The position numbers and the translations under genes were made by a program. Below are positions 15,815-24,431 of a stretch of DNA of 64,000 bases, in pieces. A model generated the notes under the pieces. The model worked only from the letters and a program-made list of their open reading frames with translations. It was not told where the DNA came from and did not search any database. This DNA is from CAVYXF01 sp963772335. Its GTDB lineage: Bacteria; Pseudomonadota; Alphaproteobacteria; Rhizobiales; Rhodomicrobiaceae. Within the stretch, counting starts at the first letter, position 1, and each line of letters starts with the position of its first letter. The stretch is from assembly GCA_963772335.1 (NCBI GenBank), contig CAVYXF010000008.1, positions 558,001-622,000 on the forward strand, in the 5' to 3' direction.

Positions 15815-16873
15815 CTAGGCAGCCGCCGGAAGTCGAGATCCAAATGTTCCATGGGTGATCGATACCGACGTGCCATGCGACGTCATGGAGATCGCCACGT
15901 GCGCATCAAGCTGCTTGGCCAGCGCCTCGACAATGCTGGTACCCAGCCCCGGCATTGTCTTGGCTGGCCGACCTTCCGCTTGACCAACGCCGTTGTCGGC
16001 CACCGCTAGCCGCCAGCTCATTTCAGCCACTTCGTAGCTGACATCGATCACGCCGTTCGCCCGGTCATCGATGAAGGCATGTTTGAGCGCGTTGATGACC
16101 AGCTCGGTGACGATGAGGCCGATGCTGACCGCTCCGTTGGAAGAGGCTGTCCCGCGCCCGGCCTGAACCTTGAGCACGACCGGACGACCTTCACTGATCA
16201 TCGAGGCGGCCAGCGTCTCGCACAGCCGGGACAGATAGGGGGCGAGTTCGATGGGGTCGCCGCGCCGTGAGGCATGGAGCTGCTGCTGCACGGCTGCCAC
16301 CGACAGCACCCGCTGATGCGCATCCTCAAGGTGCTGCCGGGTTTCTTCCGAGCGCACGGTGCGCGCCTTGAGAAGAAGGATGCTGGCGATGATCTGCAGG
16401 CTGTTGGCGACCCGGTGCTGCATCTCCTGCAGCAGGATTTCCTTCTGCTGCAGCAGGTCCGCCATCTCCTGCTCGGCGGCGCGGCGGTCGGTCACGTCTT
16501 CGATAGCCAGCAGAATCAGCGTGTGCGCATTGTCTTGAGTGAACACCGCGCGCGCATTCAACAGCATGGCACGCCGTCCGATCCCGGCAAAGTCCTGCTC
16601 GACTTCATATGCCTCCATCACCGTGTGCTGTGGCAGGATCTCCTCCAACAGCACTCTCAGCTCCGGGATGTTCCATTGGCCATCGCCCAGCGTATAGATC
16701 GGACGACCTTGGACGTCCTGCCGCTCGACGTCGAACGTCAGATAAAACGAGCGGCTTGCGGCGACGACGCGAAGGTCCTTGTCGAGGACCAGCAGAGGCT
16801 CGCGCAGCGTGTCCACGATCGCCTGGGCCAAGGCCAAGCCGTCGCCGATGCCGCCGAATGTGGCCGTGTTCAT
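15815..16873 (-). CDS. PAS sensor histidine kinase, HisKA_2 type
   Basis: The ATG at 16873 follows GGAG at 8 nt and gives 352 aa. Order: PAS domain (about 20-125; LREPLLVLDKDLRVVAASRSF), a coiled linker, a HisKA_2 dimerisation segment with phospho-acceptor His153 in LLQEMQHRVANSLQII, and a HATPase domain (LIVTELVINALKHAF as N-box, ADNGVG as G1). There is no membrane segment, so it is a cytoplasmic sensor. HisKA_2/HWE kinases in alphaproteobacteria often feed the PhyR-NepR-EcfG general stress pathway or act with single-domain receivers; no partner regulator is adjacent. A link to the degenerate receiver at 2876 is possible but unsupported. Confidence 0.9.
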   Translation of the reverse strand: MNTATFGGIGDGLALAQAIVDTLREPLLVLDKDLRVVAASRSFYLTFDVERQDVQGRPIYTLGDGQWNIPELRVLLEEILPQHTVMEAYEVEQDFAGIGRRAMLLNARAVFTQDNAHTLILLAIEDVTDRRAAEQEMADLLQQKEILLQEMQHRVANSLQIIASILLLKARTVRSEETRQHLEDAHQRVLSVAAVQQQLHASRRGDPIELAPYLSRLCETLAASMISEGRPVVLKVQAGRGTASSNGAVSIGLIVTELVINALKHAFIDDRANGVIDVSYEVAEMSWRLAVADNGVGQAEGRPAKTMPGLGTSIVEALAKQLDAHVAISMTSHGTSVSITHGTFGSRLPAAA

Positions 16874-17075
16874 AAGGATAACTCCGATCGAAGCCGTAGG
16901 ATGTTCGGCGAGTCGCTCGTCGAGCGCCACACCACCTCGTGGCTTTGTCGAGGCCGATGCCGTTTTGCGCTCGCGGCTTTTTGCCGTCCGATCAGCTTCA
17001 GGTCCGGCAAAGGCGGAAGGTCCGCACCGGAGCAGAAACGCGGGGACATCAACTCACGTCTCGATACTGACGAAG

Positions 17076-17303
17076 TTACGCCCTTGCGAGGGCGGCGTCT
17101 AGCGATGTCGATCTAAAATAAACAGGGTAGTCAGATATCAGCGAACAATTGAAGAAAGAAGGCGTGCTATAATCCCTCTCTTTGATGTACCAGACTTTTC
17201 CCGTGGCTGGATTGGTTTCTGGGCAGCTCGGCGCGCCACCTTCATTCTCCCACTGGGTGATTTCTGCCGAAGAATATGGCTTTATATCTATAGCATTGTC
17301 CAT
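17076..17303 (-). CDS. WENEGGA-family small protein, 75 aa
   Basis: The product begins MDNAIDIKPYSSAEITQWEN followed by EGGAPSCPETNPATGKVWY, sharing the core and spacing from the start with the proteins at 12291 and 18455. The tail (SLISDYPVYFRSTSLDAALARA) is unrelated to the others. The start is supported by the shared MDN opening; no strong ribosome binding site is seen. It is transcribed away from the gene at 17466, with a shared 160-bp intergenic region that holds a candidate EcfG promoter pointing the other way. Confidence 0.6.
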   Translation of the reverse strand: MDNAIDIKPYSSAEITQWENEGGAPSCPETNPATGKVWYIKERDYSTPSFFNCSLISDYPVYFRSTSLDAALARA

Positions 17304-17393
17304 TCATTGAGATACGGGGACTGGCAATACGATTGACGAGCAAAATAAAGCTGCACCCTTAAGTATTTTATTTTCGTTGACGCTTCCTATAAC

Positions 17394-17418
17394 GGAACGA
17401 TTGTCTCGCTTAAAGGTT
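17394..17418 (+). promoter_or_regulatory. Candidate EcfG (general stress) promoter
   Basis: GGAAC at 17394-17398 and GGTT at 17415-17418 are separated by 16 nt, matching the alphaproteobacterial EcfG consensus GGAAC-N16/17-CGTT at all but one position. It is correctly oriented about 50 nt upstream of the gene at 17466. If real, it places that small secreted protein in the PhyR/NepR/EcfG regulon. Confidence 0.45.
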
Positions 17419-17465
17419 GTCTAACTGAACGGCGCAACTTATGCGCGTTCAGTTAGGACTACAAC

Positions 17466-17786
17466 GTGAAAATGCCTTTCGCACTGACTGCGGTCGCCTG
17501 CATTATCGCGCTCGGCCCGATCACGAGCCAACGGGCTGAAGCCGCGCCTGCAGTTCCCGCGGCAATGGTAGACACCGCATCGAGCCCACTGCTTGCTGTC
17601 ATGGAATGGCGTGGTCGCAAGCCTCGCAATATCTGGCCACTTTGGCACGACCACCACCGTTACCGCGAAAACGATTTTGACCGCAGGTATGATGGATATC
17701 TAAGCGATGGGTATCGCCGGGATTACGTATCCCGCAGTTCGCGAGGTGAAGCGTACAGAATGCGCAGCGAGTATAGCGCTCGGTAG
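17466..17786 (+). CDS. Small secreted protein, 106 aa
   Basis: Starts with GTG at 17466 (AGGA 7 nt upstream); an ATG two codons later is possible. Residues 1-26 (MKMPFALTAVACIIALGPIT...AEA) form a signal peptide. The mature part is short and charged: MEWRGRKPRNIWPLWHDHHRYR, then YDGYLSDGYRRDYVSRSSRG. The His/Tyr/Arg/Asp-rich composition without cysteines resembles small periplasmic stress proteins; I do not recognise a family. It has its own candidate EcfG promoter and an intrinsic terminator, so it looks monocistronic. Confidence 0.8.
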   Translation: MKMPFALTAVACIIALGPITSQRAEAAPAVPAAMVDTASSPLLAVMEWRGRKPRNIWPLWHDHHRYRENDFDRRYDGYLSDGYRRDYVSRSSRGEAYRMRSEYSAR

Positions 17787-17819
17787 GCTGGCGCGCCTTG
17801 ACCTAAGTTTTGCGTCGAG

Positions 17820-17851
17820 AGCGGCCGCCGAATAGGGGCCGCTTTCTATTT
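17820..17851 (+). terminator. Intrinsic terminator after 17466 gene
   Basis: Stem AGCGGCC (17820-17826) pairs with GGCCGCT (17837-17843) around a 10-nt loop, followed by TTCTATTT. It is placed 34 nt after the stop codon. This is the clearest intrinsic terminator in the window. Confidence 0.75.
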
Positions 17852-17942
17852 GGCCCAAGACCGTGGCTTTGGGGCGCCATCTTAGGCCATTATTCGCAAT
17901 CCAGTCTCCTGGATCGGGCTTAGACCGCACGACGAGTTGCGG

Positions 17943-18018
17943 ATCGATAGAGGAACTTGCTGAAGGGCAGTGCCTTGGGCTTGTGGCACGGATTTGACAT
18001 TGTCGGGCACCGATCGCA
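17943..18018 (+). repeat. Relic repeat, copy 1 of 2
   Basis: About 76 bp alignable with 19290-19364 (shared ATCGATAGAGGAACTTGCTG and onward). In copy 2 one frame reads SIEELAEGSALRLWHGFGIA; here the same frame is interrupted. Both copies lie on the plus strand about 1.35 kb apart. I do not recognise the source gene. Confidence 0.5.
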
Positions 18019-18154
18019 ACACTCATTGTGACGCCTGTCGCACTCACGTTCCGGTGATCGGCTCGGTGTTGCCGAAGCCCGGCAGCAAGGTGTAATGCGC
18101 CTGGCGCGACAATGCCGGCTACCCGCGCCTAGACTAATTCCCTTGAGATGGCCC

Positions 18155-18289
18155 TCACTGCAGCGCGGCCAGGCTGGCTAACAGCGGTCCTAAGTACGTC
18201 AGCGTTCCAGCGATCGCGACCATTGCCGCCACGGCAAGCGCAGCCATAAATGCCAGTTTCAAGCCGTTCGCTGTTACATTGTCGTTCAT
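18155..18289 (-). CDS. Small membrane protein, 44 aa
   Basis: ATG at 18289 with a CGGAG site about 8 nt upstream. The sequence is a short polar head (MNDNVTANGLK), then one long hydrophobic segment (LAFMAALAVAAMVAIAGTLT) and YLGPLLASLAALQ. A single-pass inner-membrane peptide is likely. A homologue with a TTG start is at 342-461. Conservation of the polar head and the GxLxYLGPL end suggests a selected function; what it is remains unknown. Confidence 0.65.
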   Translation of the reverse strand: MNDNVTANGLKLAFMAALAVAAMVAIAGTLTYLGPLLASLAALQ

Positions 18290-18454
18290 TTTGCGCTCCG
18301 GGATAGGGATATTGCAAACCGGTGCAGACTGCTGAGCAATTGTCAGCAAACGTCCTGTCGGCTTCATTCGCGGGATGCCCGAGCGTAGGAGCGGAGTTCT
18401 CCAACTTTGTCCTGCTTGCTCGCATCTCGCTTCAGCTGAGCACACCAACTGATA

Positions 18455-18655
18455 TTACTGCTCAAGCCTGAATACGAGGCGAATGACCAATGTGGCAATC
18501 GCCGCGGAAAATAATGCAGCAATAATCGTCAGGCGGGCTGTTTTGATGCTGTTTGTGCGGGTGTTCTTTGGCCTAACGACCGCGCCGCCTTCATTTTCCC
18601 AACGATTAATTGCTGCGGAAACAGGAAGGGGATGAACTTCAGTATAATTGGTCAT
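18455..18655 (-). CDS. WENEGGA-family protein with C-terminal anchor, 66 aa
   Basis: From the ATG at 18655 the protein reads MTNYTEVHPLPVSAAINRWE then NEGGAVVRPKNTRTNSIK and a hydrophobic C-terminal segment (ARLTIIAALFSAAIATLVIR). The core is shared with proteins at 12291 and 17076. Here the core precedes a tail anchor, so the Trp-acidic segment would face the cytoplasm at the membrane. The start is supported by alignment; the ribosome binding site is weak. It lies 165 bp upstream of the 44-aa membrane protein on the same strand, so the two may be cotranscribed. Confidence 0.6.
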   Translation of the reverse strand: MTNYTEVHPLPVSAAINRWENEGGAVVRPKNTRTNSIKTARLTIIAALFSAAIATLVIRLVFRLEQ

Positions 18656-18810
18656 ACCCAGAGATGGCGATGACAAAGGCGAATATCAACTAAATTCCAA
18701 CAGTCGCGGCGATTGGCGTCCGCGCGGAAACCGATCGTCAGTGCCGATCAGCACTGACGATCTTCCAATGGCGAATCAAAGCATGTGGTCGTTGGGATGG
18801 ACGCGCTCTG

Positions 18811-19104
18811 CTACAAACCTCTTCTCCAGCCACCCCGCCGTCCGCCACCGCTTCGAACGAGGCTGATGAGAACCAGCAGGATCAATGCGCCGATGGTGGC
18901 GTTAATAATGGCCGCGACAATGCCCACGCCAAGATGGATCCCAAGTTGGGGAAGCAACCAACTGCCGATGAAAGCGCCGATAACTCCGATGACGATATCG
19001 CCGAGGATCCCAAACCCGCTACCTTGCAGGATTTGGCCGGCCAGCCACCCGGCGATGAGGCCAACTGCTAAAATGATGACGAGACTTTCGCCCGAGAGGT
19101 GCAT
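18811..19104 (-). CDS. GlsB/YeaQ/YmgE family stress membrane protein
   Basis: The ATG at 19104 follows GAGGA at about 7 nt and gives 97 aa. The family pattern is clear: three hydrophobic segments with Gly-rich turns (IILAVGLIAGWLAGQILQGSG, then GILGDIVIGVIGAFIGSWLL, then a third), followed by a short Arg/Gly-rich cytoplasmic tail. This family is associated with general and envelope stress and with biofilm or acid stress phenotypes in some bacteria; the molecular role is unknown. It has no operon partners. Confidence 0.88.
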   Translation of the reverse strand: MHLSGESLVIILAVGLIAGWLAGQILQGSGFGILGDIVIGVIGAFIGSWLLPQLGIHLGVGIVAAIINATIGALILLVLISLVRSGGGRRGGWRRGL

Positions 19105-19289
19105 GTTCTTATCCTCTGTGAGGAGGCCGGATAATCCGCTTCCTCGCACAAGAAACGTAAGGTGCGTCGGCCGAGTTCAGGTTTGACCGGAAATAAACAT
19201 TCGCCGGATCGTTTTCGGCGCGGTTACCAGAGCGCGTTGCGCTGGTGGCAAGGTTTAGTTCTGTTTAACACCCCTGGAAGAGATGCGGC

Positions 19290-19364
19290 ATCGATAGAGG
19301 AACTTGCTGAAGGCAGTGCCTTACGCCTGTGGCATGGATTTGGCATTGCCGGGCCCCGATGGCA
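19290..19364 (+). repeat. Relic repeat, copy 2 of 2
   Basis: About 75 bp matching 17943-18018 at most positions. It sits in the 370-bp gap between the GlsB-type gene and the cyclopropane synthase gene, where no gene is supported. The frame SIEELAEGSALRLWHGFGIA is open here, consistent with an old coding fragment. Confidence 0.5.
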
Positions 19365-19475
19365 CGAGTGCTCGCGCGCGGCATTCACATCTTGGCCGGA
19401 TAAACGCTCTGGCGGTATGATCGAACGTCTTGAGCGACGAGGGGTTGCAGGCCGTACCCTGGCGAGCGTTTCACT

Positions 19476-20828
19476 ATGCATAGATTGCTGGACCACCTTC
19501 TGCGCCGCATTGTCCGCACGGGCAACCTTACGCTGATCGATGCGCAAGGAAGGCGGTATCGGTATGGCGATGGAGCGGGCCCCCCGATCCAGGTCCGGAT
19601 TGCCGACAAATGGTTAGGATGGCGGTTGCTGCTCGATCCGTGTCTCGCCCTCGGCGAGGGATATATGAGCGGCCGGCTGCACGTGGAACGGGGCCGGATC
19701 TACGATCTGCTTGCGCTTCTGACCCGCAACATTGACTGGCAAGCGCTCCCACGTTGGACGGCAGGTTTCGACAGCCTGCGCTTCATCCTCCGTCGGATCC
19801 TGCAGTTCAATCCTGTCCGGCGTGCGCGGCGCAATGCGGCGCACCACTACGACATCGATAGCGCGATTTACGAGCTCTTTCTCGATCGGGATCGGCAATA
19901 CTCCTGTGGCTACTTCATCAACGGCGAGGATCTGGACGAGGCGCAACTCGCCAAGAAGCGCCATATCGCCGCCAAGCTTGCGCTCCGACCGGGGCAGCGC
20001 GTGCTCGACATCGGCTCCGGTTGGGGAGGGCTTGGCATCTACTTAGCCAAATGCGCCAGCGCCGAGGTCACCGGCGTAACGCTCAGCAGGGAGCAATTGA
20101 TTATCGCCAACCAGCGCGCCGCCAAGGAGGGACTGCAGCGTTGCGTGCGTTTCGAGCTCCAAGACTACCGCGAGGTCTGCGGCCGCTTCGATCGGATCGT
20201 CTCGGTCGGCATGTTCGAGCATGTGGGCGTCAACCATTACGCCGGGTATTTTCGCAAGCTCCATCATCTGCTGAAAGAGGACGGCGTCGCCCTCGTCCAT
20301 ACCATCGGACGGTCGGGGCGGCCGACGGCGACCGATCCCTTCATTGCCAAATACATCTTCCCGGGAGGCTATATTCCGGCACTTTCGGAAATGGTGCCAG
20401 CCATCGAGCGTTCCGGCCTGATCGTTGCCGATATCGAGATCCTGCGACTGCATTATGCCAAGACCCTTCGTCGATGGCGCGAGCGGTTCCTCGCCAATTG
20501 GCAGAAGGCTGCCGCGCTGCGCGGCGAAACATTCTGCCGCATGTGGGAATACTACCTTGCGGCTTCAGAGGCGGCCTTCCGCCATCAGGGCCTGGTCGTC
20601 TTTCAGGTGCAGCTGGTGAAACGGCACGACGCCCTGCCCACGACCCGGGACTACATGGCGCTTGCCGAGCAACGGCTGCTCGAGCAAGGAAAAGCTGCCG
20701 CGGCGCGAGATCTGGATTTCCTTCGGGCTGTTCATTATCATGCCCGGCACGGCGGCGTCTCTGCGGGGACGGGCTCGGCTTCTGCACATCCGACGACCCC
20801 ACATCCCGGTCAGCAAGGTTCGCGGTGA
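19476..20828 (+). CDS. cfa: Cyclopropane-fatty-acyl-phospholipid synthase
   Basis: A 450-aa SAM-dependent enzyme that adds a methylene group across the double bond of unsaturated membrane acyl chains. Residues 1-130 form the lipid-binding N-domain; the methyltransferase domain has the SAM loop VLDIGSGWGGLGIYLA near 175, a downstream GVTLSREQ, and MFEHVG, and YIFPGGYIPAL in the C-terminal half. These are standard Cfa/CMAS motifs. The last 20 or so residues are low-complexity. The ribosome binding site is weak. Cfa is commonly part of stationary-phase and acid or osmotic stress responses, in keeping with its neighbours. Confidence 0.92.
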   Translation: MHRLLDHLLRRIVRTGNLTLIDAQGRRYRYGDGAGPPIQVRIADKWLGWRLLLDPCLALGEGYMSGRLHVERGRIYDLLALLTRNIDWQALPRWTAGFDSLRFILRRILQFNPVRRARRNAAHHYDIDSAIYELFLDRDRQYSCGYFINGEDLDEAQLAKKRHIAAKLALRPGQRVLDIGSGWGGLGIYLAKCASAEVTGVTLSREQLIIANQRAAKEGLQRCVRFELQDYREVCGRFDRIVSVGMFEHVGVNHYAGYFRKLHHLLKEDGVALVHTIGRSGRPTATDPFIAKYIFPGGYIPALSEMVPAIERSGLIVADIEILRLHYAKTLRRWRERFLANWQKAAALRGETFCRMWEYYLAASEAAFRHQGLVVFQVQLVKRHDALPTTRDYMALAEQRLLEQGKAAAARDLDFLRAVHYHARHGGVSAGTGSASAHPTTPHPGQQGSR

Positions 20829-21002
20829 TTTGACCCCAGCCCATGCATTCCGGGTTGCCCAACCGCGGACCAGGCCCCACCGCGGGTGGCTACGGCGTTT
20901 GAGGGGGCAGCAATGCGCTTGTCCAGGTGAATGGGTGGCTAACCCATAGCCAACTCCTGCCGCCGCGAAACACAGCGGCTTGTCCCTCTTGCTGCCGGCG
21001 GC

Positions 21003-21917
21003 CTACGCCGCCTGCTGGATGGCAGAAAGTTCCCAGCCACCACCACGGGCGCGGTCGTCACGGCGGAAGGTCCACAGCTCGGTTACCTCAGACGATTGGG
21101 CTGGGTCACCAGAAATCAATGTGCCGGTCGCCCGGTCAACTCTGGTATCGAGGAGGGAATAACGCATAGCAACCGTGGCGTAATCCGAGCCATTCTCATG
21201 CCACGCTTCCGAAAGGTCGCCCTGCAGGAGTTTTATTTCCGATACATCGTTGCGCACACCCTGTTTGGCATTGTCGTGCAATTCCTGGCTGAAGTGAGAG
21301 AACATTTCCGGAGTGGTTCTTGCTCCGAGTTCTTCAATGTCCTCGCGTCCATATGCCGTCTGAATTTCTTCCAGCAGCCGCTCGAAGCAATCGAAGTCTT
21401 CCTTGTCGATTGAAAGGGCCGAAGCCGGCGCAGTCGGGCCGCGGCTAAAAATGTATGAGGAGCGGTTCGGCGTATCGCGCCGCGGGTCGCCTGGGCCGCG
21501 CCCCGGTGCGAGGGCTGGCTGATTGCGGCTTCGGATGAAGTTCACCACGAGATATATGGCGCCGCCAAGAAGCGCAAGCTGCAGAAGGAAGCCCAGGACA
21601 CTGACGATCGCACCAAATCCGAAGATGTTCCCCAGGGCCGCTGCGATCACTCCGCCCAGGAGCAAGCCTCTCCATCCGCCAACGCGCGAAGACTGTGCGA
21701 CGGGGGCAGCCGTAGGGGCACGCCTGTCGGTCATGGAGCGTTCAATAGGCGCAGCGGCCGGAGCGGTTTTCGTGGCCGGCGGCGCTATATAAGTTTTGGT
21801 GCCGCGGCTGCCGAAGCTCTTGCCGCCGCCGACGCGCGCGTCCGCCACATCCGCGGCGGCAATCGCTAGCCCCGCTGCCAAGGCGAGCGCAGGAGCGTTC
21901 AAACGTAGGAGTGACAT
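21003..21917 (-). CDS. Tim44-like domain membrane protein
   Basis: A 304-aa protein with an AAAGGA site ahead of the ATG. Residues 1-28 form a signal or anchor segment, followed by a Ala/Pro/Thr-rich linker. Two hydrophobic stretches lie around residues 84-125 (GLLLGGVIAAALGNIFGFGA and VLGFLLQLALLGGAIYLVVN). The C-terminal 135 residues form a Tim44/MBA1-like domain (FERLLEEIQTAYGREDIEEL ... VAMRYSLLD ... ELWTFRRDD). This is the usual bacterial architecture of this family, whose role in membrane protein handling is inferred only from mitochondrial Tim44. It is monocistronic. Confidence 0.88.
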   Translation of the reverse strand: MSLLRLNAPALALAAGLAIAAADVADARVGGGKSFGSRGTKTYIAPPATKTAPAAAPIERSMTDRRAPTAAPVAQSSRVGGWRGLLLGGVIAAALGNIFGFGAIVSVLGFLLQLALLGGAIYLVVNFIRSRNQPALAPGRGPGDPRRDTPNRSSYIFSRGPTAPASALSIDKEDFDCFERLLEEIQTAYGREDIEELGARTTPEMFSHFSQELHDNAKQGVRNDVSEIKLLQGDLSEAWHENGSDYATVAMRYSLLDTRVDRATGTLISGDPAQSSEVTELWTFRRDDRARGGGWELSAIQQAA

Positions 21918-22617
21918 GATGATCCTTTGATGAGAGACAATGACGATATCCGCCAGTTGTCACATCTAATATGCGTATGGGATCGCCTGAACGCCACTAA
22001 CGACACTTGCCGACCTTCTGCAGACCGGCACTCCCGCTATTGGTGAGGCCGCGAAGATCAATCGAGCGCGAGGGCGAGGCAGTTTTATAATAACGAGCTG
22101 ACGCCTATTTTGATCGGCGCAGACGTTCGTCGACGGTGGCGCGAGCCTGCGCCAAGCCGCGGGGTTTATCTCTGGTCAAAGCGCCGCGTACAACGCCGCG
22201 AGCGGTATGGAGAGGGGAAGAAATCTGATCAACCAATTCCCCGCCGCATGCTTCTCTTGAGACGTTTCTGGTGTGGTCAGTAGCCAGGCGGATCATCAGA
22301 TCTGCTGACGACCTGCCAGCGTCTTTCCGGCGCAGGGGACCGGGACGGTTTCCTCCTGGACGTCGCCCGGCGCGCGACAAGCGGCTCACCCCATGGCTTC
22401 GGCTCAAGATGATGTCAGAAATGCCGGTGGCGATTGGAACGATGACGCGGTGGTGGTCGACGCAGGATGGTGACCAGCGGCACGCCGGACGACAACCTTC
22501 TTTTAACCGAAAAATGATTAAACTTTTCAGCTACAGCGGCCGCGTGACGGAGGTTTGCGATGCCTGGAACCTAGCGCCGCCGGACCGTCTATCCTTTTAA
22601 ACGCCAGCGGGTGCCGC
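21918..22617. other. 700-bp gap without genes
   Basis: Between divergent Tim44-like and phosphate-transport genes. Only shadow frames are present. No Pho box (paired CTGTCAT-type repeats) is visible upstream of 22618, so phosphate control cannot be argued from sequence. The GGAAC words at 22437 and 22566 lack a correctly spaced GTT partner. Confidence 0.45.
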
Positions 22618-23262
22618 ATGCTGCAATGGTTTCAGCGTCTCCTGCCTCAGCAGCAAATGTTTTTTCCGCTGTTCGAGCGGCACGCAGAGCTGATCGAGGG
22701 CGCGGCGATTATCCTACGCGAGATGCTGAACACTGGTGCCGATGTCGGGGAGAAATGCGGTGCGATCGGCGAGCTGGAGCAGCAGGCCGACATCGTGACG
22801 CGCGAGGTGCAGCTCGGTATCCGTACCAGCTTTATCACCCCGATCGACCGCATGGACATCCGCCATCTCATCAGCGGCATGGACGATACCATTGACCAAA
22901 TGAACAAGTCCGCGCAGGCGATCGTTGCCTTCGAGCTGCGCGACTTCTCCGCCGAGATGCGTGAGCTTGCCGACATCAGCGTCGAGGCGGCGCGTCTTTT
23001 GCGCAAGGCCGTGCCGCTCCTGTCCGCGATCGCCGCGAACGCGGACCGGATCTCGGACATGTGTGTGCAGATATCGGCCCTGGAAGGCCAGGGCGACGAG
23101 GTCTTTGCACGCGGCCGCAAGGCGCTGTTCAACATGACGCGCGATGGCGATGCCATGGAGTTCATCCGCCAGAGCGAGGTCTATGCTCATCTCGACCAGG
23201 TGATCGACAATTTCGACAACGTGGCGAACGAGATCCAGAGCATCGTCGTCGAGCACGCTTAG
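22618..23262 (+). CDS. DUF47/PhoU-like regulator of Pit
   Basis: A 214-aa all-helical protein starting MLQWFQRLLPQQQMFFPLFE at the ATG at 22618. It has the DUF47 hallmarks: FFPLFERHAELIEGAA near the start, IGELEQQADIVTREV with an ExxxD-type metal-binding pattern, and a second repeat ISALEGQGDEVFARGRKALF. It is the PhoU-like partner normally found directly upstream of a Pit transporter, as here (14-bp gap), and is thought to modulate uptake through a metal-binding site. The ribosome binding site is weak. Confidence 0.9.
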   Translation: MLQWFQRLLPQQQMFFPLFERHAELIEGAAIILREMLNTGADVGEKCGAIGELEQQADIVTREVQLGIRTSFITPIDRMDIRHLISGMDDTIDQMNKSAQAIVAFELRDFSAEMRELADISVEAARLLRKAVPLLSAIAANADRISDMCVQISALEGQGDEVFARGRKALFNMTRDGDAMEFIRQSEVYAHLDQVIDNFDNVANEIQSIVVEHA

Positions 23263-23276
23263 GGGCGGTTCGGTAT

Positions 23277-24278
23277 ATGGATGCGACCGCTATAGCAGCG
23301 CTTTTCGGCCTTATCGCACTGGCTCTGCTGTTCGATTTTATGAACGGCCTTCATGATGCGGCCAATTCCATCGCCACGATCGTCTCGACACGTGTTCTGT
23401 CACCTCGGCTGGCCGTGGCCTGGGCGGCTTTCTTCAACTTCATCGCTTTTGCGATTTTCGGCCTTCACGTCGCCCAGACCTTGGGGACCGGAATCATCGT
23501 GCCGGGCATCGTCGATAATCGCGTGATTTTCGGGGCGCTCGTCGGGGCGATCAGCTGGAACCTTATTACCTGGCTTGGGGGCATCCCCTCCAGCAGCTCC
23601 CACGCGCTGATCGGCGGTCTTCTCGGCGCTGGAATTGCCAAGGCGGGCACCGGGGCAGTGGTGCTGAAAGGGGTGGTCACCACCACCGGCGCGATCGTGC
23701 TTTCCCCATTGCTTGGTTTCGTGCTTGCGCTCCTGTTTACGCTGATCGTCTCGTGGATATTCTTCAGGTCGGCGCCGCTCCCAGTGGACCAGCTTTTCCG
23801 CCGCCTTCAGTTCCTTTCCGCCGCGCTTTACTCGCTGGGCCATGGCGGCAATGACGCACAGAAGACCATGGGGATCATCGCCGTCCTGCTCTACACGTCA
23901 GGACTGACTGGTCCGACCTTCCATGTGCCGCTTTGGGTGGTCTTGTCCTGCCATGCCGCAATCGCCGCCGGAACGCTGATCGGCGGCTGGCGGATCGTGC
24001 GCACCATGGGGCTACGGATCACGAACCTCAACCCTGTCCAAGGTGCCTGCGCTGAGACGGCGGGCGCTATGACCCTCTTCCTGGCCACATCGCTCGGTGT
24101 GCCCGTTTCCACCACGCACACGATTTCAGGAGCGATCGTCGGCGTCGGTGCAGCGCGCCGCGTCAGGGCTGTGCGCTGGAACATTGCCGGCGGCATCGTG
24201 ATCGCCTGGATCATCACAATGCCGGCTGTCGCGGCGATTTCGGCGGTCGCCTATTACGCCACGGGAATATTCGGCTGA
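23277..24278 (+). CDS. pit: Low-affinity inorganic phosphate transporter
   Basis: A 333-aa Pit/PHO-4 family permease beginning MDATAIAALFGLIALALLFD at the ATG at 23277. Both halves carry the duplicated family signatures: FMNGLHDAANSIAT with SSSSHALIGGLLGAG in the first, and GHGGNDAQKTMG with PVSTTHTISGAIVGVG in the second. About ten membrane segments are visible. It imports phosphate, probably as a metal-phosphate complex driven by protons. It is in an operon with the PhoU-like gene upstream. No sign of damage. Confidence 0.95.
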   Translation: MDATAIAALFGLIALALLFDFMNGLHDAANSIATIVSTRVLSPRLAVAWAAFFNFIAFAIFGLHVAQTLGTGIIVPGIVDNRVIFGALVGAISWNLITWLGGIPSSSSHALIGGLLGAGIAKAGTGAVVLKGVVTTTGAIVLSPLLGFVLALLFTLIVSWIFFRSAPLPVDQLFRRLQFLSAALYSLGHGGNDAQKTMGIIAVLLYTSGLTGPTFHVPLWVVLSCHAAIAAGTLIGGWRIVRTMGLRITNLNPVQGACAETAGAMTLFLATSLGVPVSTTHTISGAIVGVGAARRVRAVRWNIAGGIVIAWIITMPAVAAISAVAYYATGIFG

Positions 24279-24431
24279 TCCCCGCGAGCTCCTTGTCGTT
24301 AGAATGGCCTGCCGGTGCGACGCTCACCTCGATCAGTTCGCCGCCCGGAAGATCTGACCGCCATCATCTTGCGGGGCCGGCGGCAGAAAACGATTGAGAA
24401 AGGGAAAAGGACTTGGCCAGAACGCCAAGCG

